Source: Bacteroidota bacterium (GTDB lineage Bacteria > Bacteroidota > Bacteroidia > Cytophagales > Cyclobacteriaceae). From it: DNA of 34,383 nt. The translations under genes were made by a program, and so were the position numbers. How positions within the stretch are numbered: position 1 is the stretch's first letter; every line of letters starts with the position of its first letter. The stretch spans positions 1-34,383 of the forward strand of contig JAFDYY010000032.1 of the NCBI GenBank assembly GCA_018267195.1. The letters are read 5' to 3'. Below are positions 6,984 through 14,888 of this stretch, piece by piece. The notes beneath the pieces are model-generated. The model did not search any database. It was not told where the DNA came from and saw nothing but the letters and a program-made list of their open reading frames with translations.

Positions 6984-9344
6984 TTATTTCAACACAACCA
7001 CAGTAATTCCATCGCCTCCTCGCTCTACGTGTTCATCGGCAAAAGAGGCTATTTCTTTCACGTGTTTCAGGTGTTCGCGAATAATTTTACGGAGTACTCC
7101 TTCGCCCTTACCATGCAAAATTTTCAATTCATGCTGGGCCAGCAAAATAGCATCGTCCAGAAAACGTTCTAAGGCAGGCATTACTTCTTCCGCCCGCTTG
7201 CCGCGCACATCGAGCGTAGGGTTAAAAGAGGAGCGCTTTTCCATCACATTAATTCCAAGCGACCGTGCCTTAGTTATCGAAGCCGGCTCAGCCAAATCGC
7301 TACGTACCAGCAAGTTCAGTTTTACGGTAGTACGCATATTTCCAAATTCTACCAAAGCCTGATTCCCTTTTATGCTTATCAGTTTACCGGTTACTTCCTG
7401 GCCAGCTAACCTTACAGAGTCGCCTTCATTTACAGGCTCCGGAGAAGTAATTTTTTTTATTACCGGTTTTACTTTCTCCGCTAATTGCACGAGCCCTTGC
7501 CTGACTTTTCGGGTTTCTTTTTTTTCTGCTTTGTTTTCGCGAATGTGGCGAATGGTTTTTTCAATTTCTCGGTTTGTTTCCTTTAATAGTGTGGCCGCTT
7601 CTTCTTTAGCCCTGTTGACGATTTCTTTTTTCTTTATTTCAAGTTCATTGCTCAACTGTCGGTAGCGGTTGGTTTCGGTTTTCAATTGCTGTTCTTGTTC
7701 CTGCAGTTCGCGTTGTTTTCGGGTTATCCATAATTTTTCTTCCGCTACCTTTTTCATCAGCGTTTCAAGCCCGGTCAGCTCCTTTCCTATGATTTCTTCA
7801 GCCCGTTGAATCGTTTCGGATGGCATACCTATTTTACGGGCAATTTCCAACGCGAAAGAGCTTCCCGGTTTGCCAATATCCAATTGAAACAACGGTTGCA
7901 GTTTTTTTATATCAAACTGCATGGAGGCATTACGGATGTCGTTTCGCTCGGAAGCAAACAGTTTCAGATTATAATAATGCGTGGTGGCGGCACCCCATAT
8001 TTTTTTGTACAACAGCGAAGAGAGAATAGCCTCGGCAATACCTCCACCAAAATTGGGATCGGTGCCCGAACCCAACTCATCCATCAATACAAGCGAAGAG
8101 CTAGTAGCATGAGCTAAGAAAAAATTCATGTTCTTCAGGTGCGAACTGTACGTGCTGAGGTCATTGTCAATAGACTGTTGGTCGCCCATATCTAAAAACA
8201 AAGAATCGAAAATCCCTACTACCGATTGCCCCGACAGCGGCACTGGCAACCCACACTGCACCATATATTGAATGAGCCCGATCGTTTTCAGGCAAACGGA
8301 TTTTCCTCCGGCATTCGGCCCGGAAATCAAAATAAACCGAGCCTCTTCCGAAAGGTCAACCGTAAGCGGCACTACTTCTCTTTTTCCTTTTAAAGTCAGG
8401 TATAACAATGGATGGTAGGCATTAATCCAGTTTACGGCCGGTTGCTTTACCAAGTGTGGTACGATCGCATCCAAATCCATTGCTAATTTTGCTTTGGCCC
8501 GGTTTAAATCCAGTTCGCCTAAAAAATACCAGGCTTCCTGCAGAGCCGGTAAGTGCATTCGCAGCAAGCCTGTAAGATCTTTTAAAATTCTTATTACTTC
8601 CCTCCGTTCGGCATGTAGCAGGTCGCGTATTTCATTGTTTGCCTCCAGCGATTCGGCCGGTTCTATGTACACAGTTTGGCCGGTAGCCGATTCGTCTGCG
8701 ATAAACCCTTTCAGTTTGCGTTTGTGTTCGGCCAAAACCGGAATAACCATGCGGCCATCGCGAATGGTAAGCGTGGCTCCTTCGGGCACCCAACCTTGCC
8801 CTACCGAATGACGAAATAACTGATCGGCTAATTTTCGTACCCGCTCCTGCTCCTGGCTGATTTTTTTTCTGATCTGTGCCAACTCGGGAGTAGCCTGATC
8901 TTTTATCTTTCCATTGTCGTTAAATTTATTTTGCAATTCTTGCACAAACGGGGCAGGAAAAGATACCGGCACGGTAAGGGCGTGTAAATTAGGGTACTCT
9001 TCCTTCGTTTTGATTAAAAATTGTTTGGCCGAAAGAGCCACTTGCAAGGTGCCGATCAGTTCATAAAAAGTTTCTTCTTCCAGGTAACTTCCTTCGGCAC
9101 GTAGGGTATTAAAATGTGCCGGCAGATCAGAATAAGTATTTAACGGAAAAATTTCGCCTCGCTGAAATATTTTGATACTGTCATCCGCACGGGTAAGTGC
9201 CCGGTTTATGTTTTCAAAATCAGAATTAAACCGGAGCTGGTTTACTTTTTCAATGCCGGCCGGCCCGAGACAATAATTCTCCAGTCGTGTGCGAAGCTGA
9301 TCAAATCCTAATTTAATTTCTATATCTGGCGGGTGGGTATTCAC
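6984..9344 (-). CDS. mutS2: MutS2 family ATPase with C-terminal Smr domain
   Basis: The 786-residue product is a full-length MutS2. An N-terminal MutS-like core is followed by the ATPase with Walker A GPNAGGKS (342-349) and Walker B LVLMDELGSGTDP (D422, E423). A charged coiled coil lies at roughly 515-620, and the last ~80 residues are an Smr nuclease domain (LDVRGKRAEE, then LHGKGEGVLR). In other bacteria MutS2 acts against recombination intermediates and on collided or stalled ribosomes; it is not part of classical mismatch repair. The start is GTG and overlaps the TAG stop of the upstream lipoprotein gene by one base. Its 3' end faces the GH13 gene across 24 bases, with no hairpin between them. 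Confidence 0.95.
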   Translation of the reverse strand: MNTHPPDIEIKLGFDQLRTRLENYCLGPAGIEKVNQLRFNSDFENINRALTRADDSIKIFQRGEIFPLNTYSDLPAHFNTLRAEGSYLEEETFYELIGTLQVALSAKQFLIKTKEEYPNLHALTVPVSFPAPFVQELQNKFNDNGKIKDQATPELAQIRKKISQEQERVRKLADQLFRHSVGQGWVPEGATLTIRDGRMVIPVLAEHKRKLKGFIADESATGQTVYIEPAESLEANNEIRDLLHAERREVIRILKDLTGLLRMHLPALQEAWYFLGELDLNRAKAKLAMDLDAIVPHLVKQPAVNWINAYHPLLYLTLKGKREVVPLTVDLSEEARFILISGPNAGGKSVCLKTIGLIQYMVQCGLPVPLSGQSVVGIFDSLFLDMGDQQSIDNDLSTYSSHLKNMNFFLAHATSSSLVLMDELGSGTDPNFGGGIAEAILSSLLYKKIWGAATTHYYNLKLFASERNDIRNASMQFDIKKLQPLFQLDIGKPGSSFALEIARKIGMPSETIQRAEEIIGKELTGLETLMKKVAEEKLWITRKQRELQEQEQQLKTETNRYRQLSNELEIKKKEIVNRAKEEAATLLKETNREIEKTIRHIRENKAEKKETRKVRQGLVQLAEKVKPVIKKITSPEPVNEGDSVRLAGQEVTGKLISIKGNQALVEFGNMRTTVKLNLLVRSDLAEPASITKARSLGINVMEKRSSFNPTLDVRGKRAEEVMPALERFLDDAILLAQHELKILHGKGEGVLRKIIREHLKHVKEIASFADEHVERGGDGITVVVLK

Positions 9345-9730
9345 TACTCAGCTTTCATTTTCTTGAGTGGAGGTTCGGGGTGGGTATAGCGTTTGCTGTA
9401 CGACCGCTGTTCGTAGAGCGAAAGGGTGTCTATCACGGCATCGTACACGGCCTCCAGTTCTTTTGGATGAGCATAGTAGTAACGATACGTATCTTTTAAC
9501 AAGGAATCTGAAACATGATGTTCCTCTAATACCTTCTTTTCGTGTGGAAGAAAAAATTTTATCAGCGAGTCTTGAGGTTTGGGTACACTTTGTGCCTGTG
9601 CTTCGGCCAGATAGATATCCACCAGCAGGGAGGCCATTTGGGCTTTTGTTAAAACCGGATGCGCCACATCCTTTTTCCCACATGAAAAAAGGGCGAAACA
9701 GATGCCTCCACATAAAATGTATCTTCTCAT
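9344..9730 (-). CDS. DUF4296 family lipoprotein
   Basis: The 128-residue product has a short signal peptide with lipobox LFSC (C17), followed by the pattern of the Bacteroidota family DUF4296 (LTKAQMASLLVDIYLAEA). The C-terminus is basic and charged. It is probably a lipoprotein of the cell envelope with no known function. It lies directly upstream of mutS2 with a one-base stop/start overlap, so the two genes form an operon. That pairing gives no clear functional hint. Confidence 0.85.
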   Translation of the reverse strand: MRRYILCGGICFALFSCGKKDVAHPVLTKAQMASLLVDIYLAEAQAQSVPKPQDSLIKFFLPHEKKVLEEHHVSDSLLKDTYRYYYAHPKELEAVYDAVIDTLSLYEQRSYSKRYTHPEPPLKKMKAE

Positions 9731-9828
9731 ACTTCCAACCGGTTACAAAAACCGAGCCCAAAGGTAATCCGAATTACCCGATGTAAATGGGTTCTGAAAA
9801 ACCTTTTTACCTCAGAATGGTAAATCGT

Positions 9829-9859
9829 TTTGTTGGGTGCAGTCCTGATGTTATTTTTG
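9829..9859 (+). promoter_or_regulatory. promoter TTTG-N19-TATTTTTG before the DUF58 gene
   Basis: TTTG at 9829-9832 and TATTTTTG at 9852-9859 are separated by 19 bases. This fits the Bacteroidota -33 TTTG / -7 TAnnTTTG consensus. The predicted transcription start falls only a few bases before the ATG at 9868. It lies inside the N-terminal extension that a start at 9787 would require, and so supports the shorter protein. Confidence 0.5.
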
Positions 9860-9867
9860 GCCGCAAA

Positions 9868-10746
9868 ATGAAAGAGCTGTTAAAAAAACTCAGGCGTTAC
9901 GAAATCCAGATACGGAAGGCCGTTACCAGCCAGATGCAGGGCGATTTTCGTTCTCTTTTTAAAGGATCGGGGTTAGAGTTTGATGATGTGCGCCCCTATC
10001 AATACGGAGATGACGTGCGCACCATAGACTGGAAAGTAACCGCTAAAGGACACGGAACCTTTGTAAAAACCTTTAAAGAAGAAAAAGAACAAACCATTTT
10101 CTTTATTGTGGATGTCAGCGCCTCACAAGAAATAGGAGCTCAGGGAAAAAATAAACTTGATCTGACTAAGGAAGTATGTGGTGTCTTAGCCCTGTCGGGA
10201 GCAAAAGAAGCCAGCCAACTGGGGTTAATCTGTTTTTCGGATGTCCGCGAAAAGGCTATCAAACCCAAAAAAGGAATGGCGCAGGCCTACGAAATAATTC
10301 ACAGCCTGGTTCATATCAAACCCCAATCACTCAAAACTAATCTTAGTAAAGCGCTCGCGTTTGCTCTCAATTTTATCAAACGAAGAAGTGTTATCGTTAT
10401 GATTTCCGATTTCATTGATGAAAATTATTTTGATGGATTAAAATCGCTGGCGCGCAAACACGATCTGGTCATTATCCGCATTACCGACAAGCGGGAAACA
10501 AACTTACCTAAACTGGGCATCCTACCGGTGCAGGATAAAGAATCGCAAAAAACAATCTGGGTAAACACTTCCTTTGGCGGCTTTCGCGAAAAGATTGCCA
10601 AACATACTACCCAACGCCAACACGAGTTGGCCGACTTTAGCCGCAAACATCAAATCAATTTTATCTCTATTGATACGGATGAAGACTACGTGCCCAAGTT
10701 GCTGAAACTATTTAAAGTGAGAAATAAAACATTTAAAGCAGCGTGA
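9868..10746 (+). CDS. DUF58 domain protein of a Bat-type cluster
   Basis: The 292-residue product is a DUF58 protein. It has the characteristic FKGSGLEFDDVRPYQYGDD followed by RTIDWKVTAKGH, and then a von Willebrand A-like fold beginning at FFIVDVSAS. DUF58 proteins usually accompany MoxR ATPases and Bat proteins and are thought to act in envelope maturation or stress tolerance. I chose the ATG at 9868 because MKELLKKLRRYEIQIRK is the normal family beginning and a promoter overlaps the upstream part. An in-frame ATG exists at 9787. The stop overlaps the next GTG start by four bases. No moxR gene is adjacent, because mutS2 and its partner lie upstream on the other strand. Confidence 0.85.
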   Translation: MKELLKKLRRYEIQIRKAVTSQMQGDFRSLFKGSGLEFDDVRPYQYGDDVRTIDWKVTAKGHGTFVKTFKEEKEQTIFFIVDVSASQEIGAQGKNKLDLTKEVCGVLALSGAKEASQLGLICFSDVREKAIKPKKGMAQAYEIIHSLVHIKPQSLKTNLSKALAFALNFIKRRSVIVMISDFIDENYFDGLKSLARKHDLVIIRITDKRETNLPKLGILPVQDKESQKTIWVNTSFGGFREKIAKHTTQRQHELADFSRKHQINFISIDTDEDYVPKLLKLFKVRNKTFKAA

Positions 10747-11672
10747 GCACGATCATGACCGGAAGCGGGTGGCAAGGGTACGTTTTGGGCTCGCTGTTCA
10801 GCTTACTTATTTTTTTTACGACTTCCGCCCAGGAAATAAAAGTTTGGGGGCGATTCAGCAGTGATTCCGTACAGATCGGCAAGCCTATCGAATACTATTT
10901 GTCGGTCCACCATCCTGAACACACAAACCTGCTTTTTCCCGATTCCAGTTTTTCATTTTCTCCGTTTGAATTTCAAAAGAAAAAAATTACGGTAACCCAA
11001 ACCAAAAATGGGGTAAGTGTTGACAGCGTTATTTATTTTCTCGCCACCTATGAAATAGACAGTCTTCAGCGGCTTAAACTGCCGGTGTTTGTGGTAACCG
11101 GAAAAGATTGCACCCAAGTGTACTCCAACACCGATACGGTTTATCTGAAGCACCTGGTAAAAAGTATCCCCGATTCGGTAGCGCTCAATCAACTTCCGCT
11201 AAAGTCCAACACTCACTACCTGGATGTGAGATGGAACCTGAATTATATTTTACTAGCTATTGGCAGTGGCCTCTTGTTCATTATTTTTATTCTTGTGTGG
11301 ATTATTTTTGGAAAACGTATAAAAAAATATTTCAAGCTCAGGCGACTTACGAAAGGATATAGAATTTTTTTATTACAGTACGAAGGGTTAATCGATCTTC
11401 TTCAAAAAGATTTTTCGGTGGAACGGGCCGAACAAAGTTTGGTAGTATGGAAAAAATATCTGGAAACGTTAACCCATATTCCTTACACCAAATTCACTTC
11501 TAAAGAAATTAGATCATTTGAACGCGATGAAACTCTGGGCACATCTTTGAGCGCCATTGATCGCCTGATCTACGGTGGCTTGGAAGAAAACCATCGAATA
11601 CCTTTTGATTCGCTGAAAGACTATGTACATCGGCAATACGAAAAAAAGAAAGCGGAGGTAGCCAATGGATAA
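10743..11672 (+). CDS. BatD-like membrane-anchored protein
   Basis: The 309-residue product has an N-terminal signal or anchor (to about TSAQ, residue 30) and a beta-rich extracytoplasmic part. A transmembrane helix lies near 168-190, followed by a basic cytoplasmic tail of about 115 residues. Size, topology and position between DUF58 and BatA genes match the short BatD-like proteins of Bacteroidota, although sequence motifs alone would not prove it. The start is GTG at 10743, overlapping the DUF58 stop; an ATG four codons later is an alternative. The 3' end overlaps batA by eight bases, so the three genes are translationally coupled. Confidence 0.7.
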   Translation: MSTIMTGSGWQGYVLGSLFSLLIFFTTSAQEIKVWGRFSSDSVQIGKPIEYYLSVHHPEHTNLLFPDSSFSFSPFEFQKKKITVTQTKNGVSVDSVIYFLATYEIDSLQRLKLPVFVVTGKDCTQVYSNTDTVYLKHLVKSIPDSVALNQLPLKSNTHYLDVRWNLNYILLAIGSGLLFIIFILVWIIFGKRIKKYFKLRRLTKGYRIFLLQYEGLIDLLQKDFSVERAEQSLVVWKKYLETLTHIPYTKFTSKEIRSFERDETLGTSLSAIDRLIYGGLEENHRIPFDSLKDYVHRQYEKKKAEVANG

Positions 11673-12708
11673 ACTAAATGCGCCCTGGTATTCGTTTGAT
11701 TGGTTTTTGCCCTCTACGTTTAGCTCGCTAACGTGGGAAAATAAATTTTTCCTTTACTTGTTGCCGGCCATTCCGTTATTATTTTTAATCCGCTGGCTGG
11801 TAAGGCATTTTTTAAATCAGAAATTACCGGTAGCCCTAATTAAAAGTGATTTAAAAAAATCGCCCGCACAACTTCTGCGCCTGCTGCCGGAAATCACCCT
11901 TATGCTAGTGGCCGTTTTCATACTCCTGGCGCTGGCGCGGCCTCAGCGCACCAACGAAAAAATAGAACAATGGACCGAGGGCATAGACATTATGATTGCT
12001 TTAGATATTTCGCAGTCTATGCAAATAGAAGATTTTGAGCCTAACCGTTTGCAGGCGGCTAAAAAAGTAGCGCACGATTTTATTCAAGGGCGCTTGCAAG
12101 ACCGGATCGGTTTAGTGGTATTTTCGGGCGATGCCTTCTCTCTGGCTCCTCTTACTACCGATTATAATTTGCTTTATACCTACCTGAATGATATTAATTT
12201 TGATATGATCGAATCGCGCGGCACAGCCATCGGTTCGGCCCTGGCCGTTGTAACCAACCGCATGCGCGAGTCGGAATCAAAATCCAAGGTATGTATCCTC
12301 ATCAGCGATGGCGATAACACAGCCGGAAATATAGATCCCATTACAGCGGCCGAACTGGCAGCCGCTTACAGCATAAAACTCTACACCATTATAGTAGGGA
12401 AAGAAGGACTTGTTCCTTTTGGGAAAGATTATTTTGGTCGTCCGCAAATGGTAGAAAATACCATAGATGAAACCACCATGCGCAAAATTGCCAGCATTGG
12501 CTCAGGCGAATTTTTTCGCGTAACCGATAACGAGGCATTACAAAATGTTTTTCAGCGAATTGATAAATATGAGAAAGCCGAAATAAAAGAAAACCGATTT
12601 AAAGATACTTCCGATTTCTACCCGGTCTATTTGCAATGGGCTATAGTGCTATTTTTGTTATGGCTGGCATTGAAGTCGAGTTTTATGACTAATGTTTTAC
12701 AGGATTGA
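11665..12708 (+). CDS. batA: BatA, membrane-anchored von Willebrand A domain protein
   Basis: The 347-residue product has two N-terminal hydrophobic segments (about 28-42 and 73-92), a VWA domain and a C-terminal helix (about 322-340). The metal-ion-dependent adhesion site is intact: D114-x-S116-x-S118, T187 and D215. Conservation of ARPQ just before the domain is typical of BatA. In Bacteroidota the Bat proteins are linked to aerotolerance and envelope integrity. It closes a three-gene unit with DUF58 and the BatD-like gene. batB, batC and moxR are absent from this cluster. Confidence 0.88.
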   Translation: MDKLNAPWYSFDWFLPSTFSSLTWENKFFLYLLPAIPLLFLIRWLVRHFLNQKLPVALIKSDLKKSPAQLLRLLPEITLMLVAVFILLALARPQRTNEKIEQWTEGIDIMIALDISQSMQIEDFEPNRLQAAKKVAHDFIQGRLQDRIGLVVFSGDAFSLAPLTTDYNLLYTYLNDINFDMIESRGTAIGSALAVVTNRMRESESKSKVCILISDGDNTAGNIDPITAAELAAAYSIKLYTIIVGKEGLVPFGKDYFGRPQMVENTIDETTMRKIASIGSGEFFRVTDNEALQNVFQRIDKYEKAEIKENRFKDTSDFYPVYLQWAIVLFLLWLALKSSFMTNVLQD

Positions 12709-12755
12709 TCCTCCTGTTATACCAAAATAGATTTTCACAAACAACATAAAGAATT

Positions 12756-13514
12756 ATGGCAAAAATATTCCATCAACTCAGATCACAATTTATAAGGGGA
12801 AATCAAATCAGTAAGTATTTACTCTATGCCACAGGCGAGATAATATTAGTTGTTATTGGCATCTTGATCGCCTTGCAAGTTAATACCTGGAACGACCAGC
12901 GGGCGCAGCGCAACAAAGAACTTACCTATCTAAGAAATCTTAAAAAAGATTTATCTCTTACCATTTCACAACTAAATACCTACATAGAAATGAGAGAAAC
13001 TCAAATAAAATCAGCCAATATTGTTCTTGAGTATTTTGAAGGGAAGCCTATAATAAATCCCGAATTGCTTTTTCAGGATATGATAAATGTCTATACCTGG
13101 AAATTATTTTTTCAGACGAACAATACCTTTCAAGAGCTTATCAATACAGGCGATTTGGCAATCCTATCAAGCGATTCAATAAAAAACGCTTTGATGAATT
13201 TAGAAACACTTTATAATGTAATGAAATCAGAAGAGGCTCATTTTCGATTTGACTCGGAGGTGGCGCTCTATGAGCCGGCTTATCGAACCCTCGACATAAA
13301 TAAAATTGAAAAATCCATCTCCAACACAAATCCCGGACAACAAAAAAGTTCTAAAATAAATGCAACTGACTTTAAATCTACACTCAGCGATTTAAAACAA
13401 AAAAATGGATTTGTTATGGCCTCTATGGAATTTGGTATTATAAAGAAGCAATTAGAACAGATGAAAGAACGTGCGGAAATACTAATTCAACTCATCGACC
13501 GAGAAATCCATTGA
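12756..13514 (+). CDS. DUF6090 family membrane protein
   Basis: The 252-residue product begins with the hallmark of DUF6090 proteins, a single helix at about 22-42 (YLLYATGEIILVVIGILIAL) followed by QVNTWNDQR. The rest is a largely helical extracytoplasmic part with charged heptad-like stretches. Such genes are abundant and often multi-copy in Bacteroidota; their function is unknown. It stands alone 47 bases after batA and is followed by a 137-base spacer that carries the promoter of the next gene. Confidence 0.85.
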   Translation: MAKIFHQLRSQFIRGNQISKYLLYATGEIILVVIGILIALQVNTWNDQRAQRNKELTYLRNLKKDLSLTISQLNTYIEMRETQIKSANIVLEYFEGKPIINPELLFQDMINVYTWKLFFQTNNTFQELINTGDLAILSSDSIKNALMNLETLYNVMKSEEAHFRFDSEVALYEPAYRTLDINKIEKSISNTNPGQQKSSKINATDFKSTLSDLKQKNGFVMASMEFGIIKKQLEQMKERAEILIQLIDREIH

Positions 13515-13590
13515 AATAAAAAAAGTAACTATCCATTAGCCTATTGAAGAAGCTAAGTTTGCCAGAAAATTAAAGGAGTATGGTTTCAGG

Positions 13591-13621
13591 TTTGTGCATC
13601 GTAGATAGTTGCGTAAATTTG
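13591..13621 (+). promoter_or_regulatory. promoter TTTG-N19-TAAATTTG of the acyl-CoA dehydrogenase gene
   Basis: TTTG at 13591-13594 and TAAATTTG at 13614-13621 are separated by exactly 19 bases, a full match to the Bacteroidota vegetative promoter consensus. The -7 element ends 30 bases before the ATG at 13652. Confidence 0.65.
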
Positions 13622-13651
13622 TAAGCAAAGAGAAAATAACCCCTGTTTTAT

Positions 13652-14869
13652 ATGGCAGCTACCCCGGCCGAAGTCCCCGCAAAAAAATCATTAAAACAAG
13701 ATCGCTACGAACAACCCGATTTTTATGCGTTGGATGATTTACTTACCGAAGAACACAAACTGATTCGCAGTTCCATCCGCGAGTTTGTAAAAAAAGAAAT
13801 TTCACCTTACATCGAAGATTGGGCGCAGCGTGCCCACTTTCCGTACGACATCGTACGGAAGTTTGGAGAGATCGGAGCTTTCGGGCCCACCATCCCCCAA
13901 CAATATGGCGGGGGGGGCCTCGATTATATTTCGTATGGTATTTTAATGCAGGAAATAGAGCGTGGCGACTCGGGCATGCGCTCCACCGCTTCCGTGCAAG
14001 GCTCGCTGGTGATGTACCCCATTTATAAATTTGGAAGTGAGGCTCAACGAAAAAAATATTTACCCAAATTGGCCAGCGGAGAATGGCTGGGTTGCTTTGG
14101 ATTAACCGAACCCGATCATGGCTCTAACCCCTCGGGCATGGTTACTAATTTTAAAGACATGGGCGATCATTATTTACTCAATGGCGCCAAGATGTGGATC
14201 TCCAATTCCCCCAAGGCCGATGTGGCCGTGGTGTGGGCCAAGAACGAAGCCGGTCGTATACACGGATTGATTGTAGAACGAGGTATGCCCGGATTCTCTA
14301 CCCCCGAAACACATGGCAAATGGAGTTTACGTGCCAGCACTACTGGCGAGTTAGTATTTCACGATGTAAAAGTGCCCAAAGAAAATTTACTGCCCGGCAA
14401 AAACGGATTGGGTGCCCCTATGATGTGCCTCGATTCGGCCCGGTATGGTATTGCATGGGGAGCCATTGGCGCGGCCATGGATTGCTACGATTCGGCCCGA
14501 AGGTATGCAGCCGAGCGTATTCAATTTGGCAAACCCATTGCCTCGTTTCAGCTGATACAAAAAAAATTAGCCGAGATGCTAACCGAAATTACCAAAGCTC
14601 AGTTATTAAACTGGCGATTAGGCATGCTGATGAATGAAGGAAAAGCCACTACTCCACAAATTTCTTTGGCCAAACGAAACAATGTGCATACCGCTCTTGA
14701 AATAGCCCGCGAAGCCCGCCAGATTCACGGAGGGATGGGCATCACTGGCGAGTACCCCATTATGCGCCACATGATGAATTTGGAAAGCGTGGTTACCTAC
14801 GAAGGAACTCACGACATCCATTTGCTCATTTTAGGAAATACCATTACCGGGATACCCGCTTTTGTATAA
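13652..14869 (+). CDS. gcdH: acyl-CoA dehydrogenase, glutaryl-CoA dehydrogenase type
   Basis: The 405-residue product is a soluble FAD enzyme whose best fit is glutaryl-CoA dehydrogenase, which oxidatively decarboxylates glutaryl-CoA to crotonyl-CoA in lysine and tryptophan degradation. It shares with the human enzyme the segments MRSTASVQGSLVM (with the substrate-binding Arg), GCFGLTEPDHGSNP, WSLRASTTGEL, LIQKKLAEMLTEIT and VTYEGTHDIH; in the last of these E384 is the catalytic base. The C-terminus ILGNTITGIPAF also fits. The start follows a consensus promoter. No other gene of the pathway is adjacent, so exact substrate use rests on similarity alone. Confidence 0.85.
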   Translation: MAATPAEVPAKKSLKQDRYEQPDFYALDDLLTEEHKLIRSSIREFVKKEISPYIEDWAQRAHFPYDIVRKFGEIGAFGPTIPQQYGGGGLDYISYGILMQEIERGDSGMRSTASVQGSLVMYPIYKFGSEAQRKKYLPKLASGEWLGCFGLTEPDHGSNPSGMVTNFKDMGDHYLLNGAKMWISNSPKADVAVVWAKNEAGRIHGLIVERGMPGFSTPETHGKWSLRASTTGELVFHDVKVPKENLLPGKNGLGAPMMCLDSARYGIAWGAIGAAMDCYDSARRYAAERIQFGKPIASFQLIQKKLAEMLTEITKAQLLNWRLGMLMNEGKATTPQISLAKRNNVHTALEIAREARQIHGGMGITGEYPIMRHMMNLESVVTYEGTHDIHLLILGNTITGIPAFV

Positions 14870-14888
14870 AAAAAAAGTCATAAATAAA

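Noticed and set aside
6901..7362. 153-codon plus-strand ORF
   Set aside because: It is antisense to the conserved Smr end of mutS2 and Ser-rich, as expected of a shadow frame.
9348..9786. Two ORFs of about 138 codons overlapping the DUF4296 gene on both strands
   Set aside because: The DUF4296 frame has a lipobox, a recognisable family and a stop/start overlap with mutS2; the other frames have none of these.
13515..13613. Short coding-looking stretch (EEAKFARKLKEYGFRFVHRR) in the spacer before gcdH
   Set aside because: It is only about 22 codons between two stops with no start codon; it could be a remnant of a lost gene but cannot be supported.
14862..14888. TTG start for the caspase protein at 14862
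   Set aside because: It would overlap gcdH and place charged residues before the signal peptide; the ATG at 14889 begins directly at it.
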